A DNA stretch of 12,403 nucleotides from Pseudomonadota bacterium. GTDB lineage: Bacteria; Pseudomonadota; Gammaproteobacteria; Burkholderiales; Thiobacillaceae. Shown piece by piece: positions 6,684-12,403 of this stretch (positions within the stretch are counted from its first letter, which is position 1; each line of letters begins with the position of its first letter). Below the pieces are notes generated by a model. It did no database searches. It saw nothing but the letters and a program-made list of their open reading frames with translations, and was not told the DNA's origin. The stretch lies in the NCBI GenBank assembly GCA_021847385.1, contig JAJZTV010000036.1:1-12403 (forward strand), in the 5' to 3' direction. The position numbers and the translations under genes are program-made.

Positions 6684-8078
6684 ATGGGCAAAATGCGGAC
6701 CGAACGCGATTCCCTCGGCGCTATCGCGGTGCCGGCCGAGCGGCTCTGGGGCGCGCAGACCCAGCGCGCGCTCGAACATTTCGCCATCTCCAGCGAGCGC
6801 ATGCCGGCGGAAATCGTGCTTGCCTTGGCTAGCGTGAAGGCCGCCTGCGCCCGGGTCAACCGCGACCTTGGTCTGCTGCCGGCGGACAAGGCCGCGGCCA
6901 TCGTCGCGGCCGCCGAAGAGGTGCTGGCCGGTCGGTACGCGCAGGAGTTTCCCTTGCCCGTCTGGCAGAGCGGCTCGGGCACCCAGAGCAACATGAACAT
7001 GAACGAGGTGCTGGCCAACCGCGCCTCGGAACTGCTCGGCGGTGAGCGCGGCGAGAAGCGCCGCGTGCATCCCAACGACGAGGTCAATCTCGGCCAATCC
7101 TCGAACGACATCTTTCCCACCGCCATGCACCTGGCCGCCGGTCTGGGGCTGGCCCGCGCGGTGCTGCCGGCACTGGCCCGGCTGCGCGCCACGCTGGCGG
7201 AGAAATCCGCCGCCTTCACCGACATCGTCAAGATCGGCCGCACCCACTTGCAGGACGCCACGCCGCTGACCCTGGGCCAGGAGTTCTCCGGCTACGTCGC
7301 CCAGCTCGACCACGCCGAAGCGGCCATCGCGGCCATGCTGCCGTCGCTCTACCCGCTGGCCGTCGGCGGCACCGCCGTCGGCACCGGCCTCAACAGCCAC
7401 CCGGAATTCGGCCGGCGCGTGGCGGCCGAACTGGCCCAAGGCAGCGGCCTGTCCTTCGTCGCCGCCGCCAACAAATTCGCCGCGCTGGCCGCGCACGACG
7501 GCCTGGTCGCCGCGCACGGCGCGCTGAAAGTGCTTGCCGTCGCGCTGACCAAGATCGCCAACGACCTCCGCTGGCTGGCCTCGGGCCCGCGCTGCGGGCT
7601 CGGCGAAATCTCGATGCCCGAAAACGAGCCCGGCAGCTCGATCATGCCGGGCAAGGTCAACCCTACCCAATGCGAGGCGCTGACCATGCTCTGCGCCCAG
7701 GTCATGGCCAACGACGTCGCCATCGGCATCGGCGCCGCCGCCGGCAACTTCGAGCTCAACGTCTACAAGCCGCTCATCGCCCACAACTTCATGCAAAGCG
7801 TGCGCCTGCTCGCCGACGGCATGACCTGCTTCGACCACTATTGCGTGCGCGGCATCCAGGCCAACGAGGCGCGCATCGCCGAACTGCTGGGCCGCTCGCT
7901 GATGCTGGTGACCGCGCTGACGCCGCACATCGGCTACGACCGTGCCGCCGAGATTGCGCAACGGGCGCACCGTGACGGCAGCACGCTGCGCGAGGCGGCG
8001 TTGGCGCTGGGCTATGTCACGGCGGAAGAGTTCGACCGTTGGCTGCGGCCGGGGCAGATGCTTGGCCGTGGGGAATGA
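6684..8078 (+). CDS. fumC: Class II (iron-independent) fumarate hydratase
   Basis: Interconverts fumarate and L-malate in the TCA cycle without an iron-sulfur cluster. The 464 residues are full length. Key motifs fall at the expected FumC positions: SGSGTQSNMNMNE with T100, GRTHLQDATPL with catalytic H188, and the superfamily signature GSSIMPGKVNP starting at G317 with S318 on the mobile loop and K324. Aspartase and argininosuccinate lyase share the superfamily, but the match to FumC is close throughout. The ATG at 6684 has AAGG-type ribosome sequence and follows the ferritin-like gene by 13 bases. Downstream, a cbbO remnant begins within about 50 bases. Confidence 0.95.
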   Translation: MGKMRTERDSLGAIAVPAERLWGAQTQRALEHFAISSERMPAEIVLALASVKAACARVNRDLGLLPADKAAAIVAAAEEVLAGRYAQEFPLPVWQSGSGTQSNMNMNEVLANRASELLGGERGEKRRVHPNDEVNLGQSSNDIFPTAMHLAAGLGLARAVLPALARLRATLAEKSAAFTDIVKIGRTHLQDATPLTLGQEFSGYVAQLDHAEAAIAAMLPSLYPLAVGGTAVGTGLNSHPEFGRRVAAELAQGSGLSFVAAANKFAALAAHDGLVAAHGALKVLAVALTKIANDLRWLASGPRCGLGEISMPENEPGSSIMPGKVNPTQCEALTMLCAQVMANDVAIGIGAAAGNFELNVYKPLIAHNFMQSVRLLADGMTCFDHYCVRGIQANEARIAELLGRSLMLVTALTPHIGYDRAAEIAQRAHRDGSTLREAALALGYVTAEEFDRWLRPGQMLGRGE

Positions 8079-8128
8079 GCGGGCCTGGCGTCGGGAACCA
8101 TTCGAACCCAGGATCGCCTGAATGCGGT

Positions 8129-8359
8129 GGCGGCCAGTCCGCCGGTGTGGATGCGCAAGACTAAAAACTGCTGATCGAAGACGCCCGCCGCACCGTACGC
8201 GAGCTGGACCAGAAGGGCATCTTCAGCTACTGCATCAACCTCGATCCCAAGGCCGACGAATACGTGGGCGAGATCTTCGGCCGGCAGTACACGGTGGTGG
8301 ACAACATCCAACGCTTGCCGGAAAGATTGCCGGAGCTTTTCCTCGCATTGACGAAGTGA
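8129..8359 (+). pseudogene. cbbO 3' fragment 2
   Basis: One frame from 8129 reads GGQSAGVDAQD, then a TAA stop at 8162-8164, then 64 residues (KLLIEDAR to LALTK) ending at TGA 8357-8359. These 64 align without gaps to CbbO residues 692-755 with 12 differences, mostly conservative, and most base changes are synonymous. It therefore descends from a functional cbbO paralogue and broke relatively recently. The remainder of cbbO is absent: upstream sequence is unrelated and fumC ends at 8078. Codon use is that of the host. Confidence 0.9.
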
Positions 8360-8390
8360 ATGCGAGGAACGGCAATCTTCGGCGCAGGCT

Positions 8391-8436
8391 AATGCCGGCG
8401 TAGCCGGCGTTAAGCTGCGGAGCAGCGGCCGAAGCC
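8391..8436 (+). repeat. Two-part hairpin repeat, copy 3
   Basis: Arms AATGCCGGC (8391-8399) and GCCGGCGTT (8403-8411) pair with one T-G wobble; the second hairpin is GCTGC-GGA-GCAGC (8414-8426), then GGCCGAAGCC. The order and the 3' flank (TTAAGC, GCG, GCGGCCG, AGCC) match the unit at 3919-3961, while arm sequences differ and still pair. Confidence 0.7.
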
Positions 8437-8459
8437 AAAAACTGCCCTAATAAAAGACA

Positions 8460-8522
8460 CTTACCAAGTAAGCGCCATAAATGGCAGTTTCTCAGTGGAG
8501 GCTCTTGTGTCCTTCAGGTTGA
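8460..8522 (+). repeat. cbbO stop-codon flank, copy 3 (no coding part beyond LTK-stop)
   Basis: It aligns without gaps to 3857-3919 (11 mismatches in 63, mostly transitions), from the last codons CTTACCAAG-TAA to CAGGTTGA. Beyond 8522 the similarity stops, close to where base composition drops into the RloAB segment, so this may be the left junction of that segment. Confidence 0.8.
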
Positions 8523-8542
8523 GAAAGGCAAGTGGAACGGCT

Positions 8543-8567
8543 GAGACTAATAATGGTCTCTTTTATT
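8543..8567 (+). terminator. Weak terminator-like hairpin
   Basis: GAGAC (8543-8547) pairs with GTCTC (8556-8560) over an AT-rich loop and is followed by TTTTATT. It would act on plus-strand transcripts from the fumC side. The five-base stem is weak. A 10-bp palindrome TCTGATCAGA follows at 8573-8582, just beyond the rloB stop side. Confidence 0.35.
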
Positions 8568-8601
8568 GTTCGTCTGATCAGAAGTGTGAAAGCGGGTGTC
8601 G

Positions 8602-9300
8602 CTATGTTTTTCGGCCAGAGTTTGATGCGAGTTTTTGAAGTTGTAGGATGAGGTGATGGACGCGGGTTGATGGGTTGTCTTCCCCAGTTTTCTTGGCATC
8701 CATTTCTGCTTGCTGCGCATATTTGATCGCAGTGTGCGTCTTATCATGCAGTTGGTCAAAAATGCCTTTTTCCCCTTTTCCATAACCAGAAAAACCTACT
8801 TGTTTGCGTAATTCTCTAATGACTGAGTCGCAGATGGATTTCTTGCCGGTAGCATGAAAGGACTGGCGAGTATTAGTAAAGTGAAGTAATAGCCAGTATT
8901 CAAAACACGGCACAGATGTAATGGCCACGAAAGGCTTGTTCTCTTCCTGAAGGTCATCAATGCGTTTTAGGGCGGCGTGATAGGTGGCGTGCTTGTCACG
9001 GTCAATTACACAGAAGACCTGATCGTAATGGTCTGGGCCAAGTTTGGTGTCTTCTTGGAATAATTCTTCAGCGTAAGCAACAACGCAATCAGGTGAAGAG
9101 CCTTTGTCCCCGGGTGCGATACGGACGCGTGAGGAGTGAAGTTGGTAGCGCCGACGAAACTCCTCAAAGTAGTAGGGTTCGGTTTTTTGGCCTTCGCAGA
9201 CGATGAGAATGCGAGGGCCTGCTGCTCGCACCCCTTGCAGTCGTTTTAGCTCAACTGTTTTCTGTTCTTTGCGCTTTCTAAAGCGATCATCCTTGCCCAT
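8602..9300 (-). CDS. rloB: RloB/AbiLii-family protein, TOPRIM-like nuclease partner of RloA
   Basis: The 232-residue protein has the RloB family layout: start MGKDDRFRKRK, a glutamate motif VCEGQKTEPYYF (E36), an acidic motif VFCVIDRDKH (D100, D102), PCFEYWLLLHF (131-141) and NPSTRVHHLI near the C-terminus (210-219). The E plus DxD arrangement is TOPRIM-like, so metal-dependent nucleic-acid cleavage is plausible; whether it cuts DNA or RNA cannot be read from sequence. ATG at 9300 is chosen over the longer frame from 9504 because that extension is the C-terminal coding region of rloA in another frame and the family starts at MGKDD. It overlaps rloA by 14 bases, implying translational coupling. 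Codons are AT-richer than flanking genes, a sign of transfer. Confidence 0.88.
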   Translation of the reverse strand: MGKDDRFRKRKEQKTVELKRLQGVRAAGPRILIVCEGQKTEPYYFEEFRRRYQLHSSRVRIAPGDKGSSPDCVVAYAEELFQEDTKLGPDHYDQVFCVIDRDKHATYHAALKRIDDLQEENKPFVAITSVPCFEYWLLLHFTNTRQSFHATGKKSICDSVIRELRKQVGFSGYGKGEKGIFDQLHDKTHTAIKYAQQAEMDAKKTGEDNPSTRVHHLILQLQKLASNSGRKT

Positions 9301-10573
9301 AGAAATCCAGATCTTGTAAGAATGGAATGCCTCCATACCTACCATTGAGGTAGCCTCGCTCAATGGCTTCATTGTCTCGTGGGCTATAGTCTGAGAGCGG
9401 ATAAAGCTGGCTTGAGTTTTTTGCATCTTTTTCCATGAACCAAATCTGATCTCGCCGCAAAATTCTCTGGCTGAGAATTGTGGTGTCATGGGTTGTGAAA
9501 ACAATTTGTGCCTTACAAGTCTGGCAATGCAGCAGTTTGACGAGGTGGTGAACGATGAGAGGATGCAAGCTGGTATCTAGCTCATCAACAATGAGTATCC
9601 GCTCATTCTCCACTACATCTAGCCATGGGCCGGCAAACGCGAAAAGGGCTCGTGTACCGTCGGACTCCTCGTCTAGGGAGAATTCGATTGGTTCGCGGGT
9701 TTCGATGTCCTCGTGAAAGAACGCGGCTTTCATCATTTCTTTGCCGGCCATTTTTTGAACAAGTTCGTCCCGTACACTAGCAGGAATATCCTTTGGCAGG
9801 ATATCTGGTGAAAACGTACGAGTGTCAATTTGAATGTCTGAAATAGACAATCCCGCTGAGTTGAGAAATTCCAGTACCCGCTGCTTTTTTGCGTCATCTC
9901 GGCAGCGTGTCATGGTGTAGTTAGGGCTGAGAAATTGATGTGCCTCAACAACGCGCAGTCGTTTCTGAAACCAGCTCAGGACTGGTTTGAGTTGCTCGCT
10001 ATTAAGTAGAAGCGCTGTTGAGAGAAACAGCGCGTTAGGGCGGGTTTGTTCCTTCCAGTCTTGGCGCTTGCGACCACCTAGAAATGTTGTGCTAAAGCGG
10101 TATTCATCCTTGCAATTCGTTTGATCGAAAATGCGATGGAACCATTTTTGTGGGCGTCCTTTCGGATAGGCAAATAGCCATTCTTCGGTCACTCGACGCT
10201 TGTTGCAGCGGAAACCATATTGGTAGCGAATGCCTTCTTCAATAAATGAAATTTCGAATTCACTGTCGCTTGATCGCGAAACGGCAGTTAGCTTGAATGG
10301 CTCAATGGGGATTTCTTCATCAGCCTGGCTTTCTTTTGCGGAGTTGATGACGTGACTACGCATGAAATCTAATGCGAGCACTAAGGTGCTTTTGCCGGAT
10401 GCATTAGGCCCATAAATGACGCTGGAGCGAAGCAGCCGGGGCATTTTTTCATCTAACCCGGTATTAAAGGTGTTGAGTTGTTCCAGTTCTTTGAAGTACG
10501 TCGAAGCGGCCATGCTTAAGGTCTGGCGCCCCCAAATGGAACGATAGTTTTCAACGCTAAATTGAATAAGCAT
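9287..10573 (-). CDS. rloA: RloA/AbiLi-family AAA ATPase
   Basis: A 428-residue ABC/SMC-like ATPase of the AAA15 group. Walker A is GPNASGKST (55-63), an ABC-type signature lies in LDEESDGTRALF (300-311), Walker B is ILIVDELD (326-333) followed by TSLHP, and the switch motif is FTTHDTTIL (359-367). Such proteins act as sensors and scaffolds that control a TOPRIM-type effector in abortive-infection systems (RloAB, AbiL, and the related PARIS AriA/AriB). All motifs are intact, so the ATPase looks functional. The start at 10573 has no strong ribosome site. It lies 90 bases after cbbR on the same strand. Base composition is clearly lower in GC than the cbb genes on both sides. Confidence 0.9.
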   Translation of the reverse strand: MLIQFSVENYRSIWGRQTLSMAASTYFKELEQLNTFNTGLDEKMPRLLRSSVIYGPNASGKSTLVLALDFMRSHVINSAKESQADEEIPIEPFKLTAVSRSSDSEFEISFIEEGIRYQYGFRCNKRRVTEEWLFAYPKGRPQKWFHRIFDQTNCKDEYRFSTTFLGGRKRQDWKEQTRPNALFLSTALLLNSEQLKPVLSWFQKRLRVVEAHQFLSPNYTMTRCRDDAKKQRVLEFLNSAGLSISDIQIDTRTFSPDILPKDIPASVRDELVQKMAGKEMMKAAFFHEDIETREPIEFSLDEESDGTRALFAFAGPWLDVVENERILIVDELDTSLHPLIVHHLVKLLHCQTCKAQIVFTTHDTTILSQRILRRDQIWFMEKDAKNSSQLYPLSDYSPRDNEAIERGYLNGRYGGIPFLQDLDFYGQG

Positions 10574-10663
10574 GATCTACAGCCCGGATATAAATAAACT
10601 AAGGCCAATTTTCTACCTGTAAACGCAAAAAACGCAAGATAATTAATTATTTTTGTGGACCCT
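10574..10663 (-). promoter_or_regulatory. AT-rich spacer between cbbR and rloA
   Basis: Ninety AT-rich bases that should carry the rloA promoter, read leftwards. TTTACA on the minus strand is a possible -35, with TTTATT/TATATC as weak -10 options at poor spacing. It contains the 12-bp palindrome ATAATTAATTAT (10639-10650) and a tandem AAACGCAA motif (10621-10636). I see no GC-stem terminator for cbbR. Confidence 0.3.
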
Positions 10664-11641
10664 CTAGCCCATCTGTGTTTTAGTCAGCGTCGATTTCTTT
10701 GCCTTTTTCCCCGCCCTCCACACCTCGCCACCCCTGCTCACACCACCCACGGCCTTCTCCTGTTCCAACAAAAAATCGATAAACGCCCGCGCCACCAGCG
10801 AGGGCTGGCGGCCGGCCGGATACACCGCGTACCAGTGGCGCTGGATAGGGAAGCCCTGGGCGTCGAGCACGGCGAACTGATCGGCCTGGTGCAGGGCCAG
10901 GGCGTGGCAGGACAGGGCGGATATCCCTAAGCCGGCCAGGATGGCCTGCTTGACCGCCTCGTTGCTGCCCAGCTCCAGCCGGGGACGAATCTCCAGACCG
11001 TGTTCGGCGAACAGGCGCTCGATGGCCTTGCGCGTGCCGGAGCCGGGCTCGCGCATGAGCCAGGGTTCTTGCGCCAGGCGTTTGAGCGGGATTTTTTTCT
11101 TGCCGGCCAACGGGTGGCCGGGCGCGGCCAGCACCACCAGGGGGTTGTCCATGAACGGTTGGGCGATCACGTCGATCTCTTCCGGCGGTTGGCCGAGGAT
11201 GTAGAGATCGTCCAGGTTGTCGGCCAGGCTGGCCAGCACCTGTTCGCGGTTGGTCACCTTCAACGAGACCTCGATGCCTGGGTGGCGCTTGGCGAACTCA
11301 CCCAGCAGCCGGGGCGCGAAGTACGAGGCGGTGGTGATGGCCATCAGCTTGAGCCGGCCCTTTTTCAGGCCCTGGCGTTCGGCCATGGACATGGTGAAGC
11401 GGTCGAGGATGCCGAACACCTCGCGGCTGGCCTGGGCCAGCTCGCGCCCGGCGTCGGTGAGTTGCACCTTCTTGCCGACCATCTCTAGCAGCGGGGTGCC
11501 GACGATGTCGGTCAGCTTCTTCATCTGCATCGAGATGGTGGGCTGGGTTAGGTGCAGTTCTTCGCCGGCGCGGGTGAAGCTGCCCAGGCGGGCGATGGCC
11601 TCGAAGATCTCCAGTTGGCGGAAGGTGGTGTGGTGGCGCAT
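10664..11641 (-). CDS. cbbR: CbbR, LysR-type regulator of the Calvin-cycle genes
   Basis: The 325-residue LysR-type regulator has an N-terminal winged helix-turn-helix (FTRAGEELHLTQPTISMQMKKL, 22-43) typical of CbbR, and an effector-binding domain from about 95 (LKLMAITTASYFAPRLLGEF). ATG at 11641 leaves 131 bases to the divergent cbbL, the classic cbbR-cbbL arrangement. CbbR senses metabolites such as RuBP or NADPH in other bacteria and activates cbb operons. The last 15 or so residues (KKAKKSTLTKTQMG) are strongly basic and lie just before the rloAB segment, so they may have been altered at the junction. It is the only regulator seen here; control of cbbM is possible but cannot be shown. 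Confidence 0.95.
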   Translation of the reverse strand: MRHHTTFRQLEIFEAIARLGSFTRAGEELHLTQPTISMQMKKLTDIVGTPLLEMVGKKVQLTDAGRELAQASREVFGILDRFTMSMAERQGLKKGRLKLMAITTASYFAPRLLGEFAKRHPGIEVSLKVTNREQVLASLADNLDDLYILGQPPEEIDVIAQPFMDNPLVVLAAPGHPLAGKKKIPLKRLAQEPWLMREPGSGTRKAIERLFAEHGLEIRPRLELGSNEAVKQAILAGLGISALSCHALALHQADQFAVLDAQGFPIQRHWYAVYPAGRQPSLVARAFIDFLLEQEKAVGGVSRGGEVWRAGKKAKKSTLTKTQMG

Positions 11642-11650
11642 GGCTGACGA

Positions 11651-11703
11651 TTATAGATAAAACTCTATGATTGTTATAGAAAAAAGTGACTGTTATTTAT
11701 GAT
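11651..11703 (+). promoter_or_regulatory. cbbR-cbbL operator and cbbL -10 region
   Basis: This is an AT-rich island in GC-rich DNA. The dyad ATAGA-N6-TCTAT (11653-11668) and the direct repeat TTATAGA at 11651-11657 and 11674-11680, 23 bases apart (about two helical turns), look like LysR-type recognition and activation sites. TATGAT (11698-11703) matches five of six bases of the -10 consensus; the -35 is poor, as expected for an activator-dependent promoter. The binding role is inferred. Confidence 0.65.
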
Positions 11704-11712
11704 TTGTCCCGC

Positions 11713-11758
11713 GCAAGATTCGTCCACCTCGGATTGAGAGGTTTCGACGAATCCTTGC
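11713..11758 (+). promoter_or_regulatory. Two-tier stem-loop in the cbbL leader
   Basis: GCAAGATTCGTC (11713-11724) pairs with 11746-11758, with one bulged C. Inside it ACCTC (11726-11730) pairs with GAGGT (11737-11741) over a 7-base loop. The stem ends one base before the AAGGAG ribosome site (11760-11765), and the predicted start of transcription lies just upstream, so this should be a 5' UTR structure. Confidence 0.7.
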
Positions 11759-11772
11759 GAAGGAGAGATGAG

Positions 11773-12403
11773 ATGGCTGTGAAGACCTACAACGCTGGCG
11801 TGAAAGAGTATCGCCAGACCTACTGGATGCCCGAGTACACCCCGCTGGATACCGACATCCTGGCGGTGTTCAAGATCACCCCCCAGCCGGGCGTGGACCG
11901 CGAGGAAGCGGCCGCTGCGGTGGCCGCCGAATCGTCCACCGGCACCTGGACCACGGTGTGGACCGACCTGTTGACCGACCTGGACTACTACAAGGGCCGG
12001 GCCTACAAGATCGAAGACGTGCCCGGCGACGACACCTGCTTCTACGCCTTCATCGCCTACCCGATCGACCTGTTCGAAGAGGGCTCGGTGGTCAACGTGT
12101 TCACCTCCCTGGTCGGCAACGTGTTCGGCTTCAAGGCCGTGCGCGCCCTGCGCCTGGAAGACGTGCGCTTCCCGATCGCCTACGTCAAGACCTGTGGCGG
12201 CCCGCCGCACGGCATCCAGGTCGAGCGCGACATGATGAACAAGTACGGCCGTCCGCTGCTGGGCTGCACGATCAAGCCCAAGCTGGGCCTGTCGGCCAAG
12301 AACTACGGCCGCGCCGTGTACGAGTGCCTGCGCGGCGGCCTGGACTTCACCAAGGACGACGAGAACGTCAACAGCCAGCCGTTCATGCGTTGGCGCCAGC
12401 GCT
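11773..12403 (+). CDS. cbbL: Form I RuBisCO large subunit, N-terminal part (3' end outside window)
   Basis: Fixes CO2 onto ribulose-1,5-bisphosphate; with small subunits it forms the L8S8 enzyme. The window holds the first 210 residues of about 470. The start is MAVKTYNAGVKEYRQTYW with an excellent AAGGAG seven bases upstream. Active-site features include FKITPQPGV, the TIKPKLGLS lysines (K168 and K170) and GGLDFTKDDEN, with the carbamylated K194 plus D196 and E197 as magnesium ligands (plant numbering is seven higher). The sequence is green-type form I (IA-like) as in Thiobacillus and Acidithiobacillus. cbbR is divergent at 131 bases. cbbS and probably cbbQO paralogues should follow outside the window. 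Confidence 0.97.
   Translation, partial: MAVKTYNAGVKEYRQTYWMPEYTPLDTDILAVFKITPQPGVDREEAAAAVAAESSTGTWTTVWTDLLTDLDYYKGRAYKIEDVPGDDTCFYAFIAYPIDLFEEGSVVNVFTSLVGNVFGFKAVRALRLEDVRFPIAYVKTCGGPPHGIQVERDMMNKYGRPLLGCTIKPKLGLSAKNYGRAVYECLRGGLDFTKDDENVNSQPFMRWRQR

Noticed and set aside
3650..8359. Diversity-generating retroelement, with cbbO tail copies acting as template repeats
   Set aside because: Differences are not restricted to adenines, they are mostly synonymous, and there is no reverse transcriptase.
9301..9504. N-terminal extension of RloB by 68 residues
   Set aside because: It lies wholly within rloA in another frame and the family begins at MGKDD, which corresponds to the ATG at 9300.
10621..10650. 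CRISPR-like or iteron repeats in the cbbR-rloA spacer
   Set aside because: Only two short AAACGCAA units and one AT palindrome; no regular array or spacers.

Overview
The window is a CO2-fixation region of an autotrophic, probably sulfur-oxidising proteobacterium. It carries the 3' end of a form II RuBisCO gene (cbbM), its CbbQ/CbbO activase genes, a LysR-type cbbR, and the start of a form I RuBisCO large-subunit gene (cbbL) read away from cbbR. A secreted DsrE-family protein, high GC and codon use make a Thiobacillus-like betaproteobacterium the best guess. That placement is an inference, not something the sequence proves.

Layout. Positions 2-3868 hold cbbM (partial), a strong terminator, a perfect 22-bp inverted repeat, cbbQ, a 122-bp MITE-like insertion flanked by TA, and cbbO. 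Positions 3869-5193 hold a conserved hypothetical gene (+) converging on an exported DsrE-like gene (-). Positions 5194-8078 hold a decayed cbbO 3' fragment, a CopI-like cupredoxin, then a ferritin-like gene and class II fumarase fumC as a tight pair. Positions 8079-8600 hold a second cbbO 3' fragment and further repeats. Positions 8602-10573 are an AT-richer, minus-strand RloA/RloB (AbiL-type) defence pair. Positions 10664-12403 are cbbR and cbbL, divergent, with an AT-rich operator region and a long leader hairpin.

The structure ordinary annotation would miss is that the end of cbbO recurs. The intact gene ends at 3868. A piece of its C-terminus recurs at 5367-5503 and another at 8129-8359. 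The short segment spanning the cbbO stop codon and about 55 bases after it recurs at 5468 and 8460. A two-part hairpin lies beyond the cbbO-derived sequence at 3919, 5516 and 8391, with stem arms that differ in sequence but still pair. The gene blocks between CO2-fixation genes are therefore separated by cbbO tails, as if the 3' end of cbbO had repeatedly been a site of insertion or duplication. No integrase or transposase is visible, so the mechanism is open.

Working together: CbbQ (AAA+) and CbbO (von Willebrand A) remodel inhibited RuBisCO; CbbR should control cbbL and perhaps other cbb genes. Ferritin-like protein plus iron-independent fumarase suggests an iron or oxidative-stress unit, the cupredoxin copper handling or electron transfer, and RloAB anti-phage defence.
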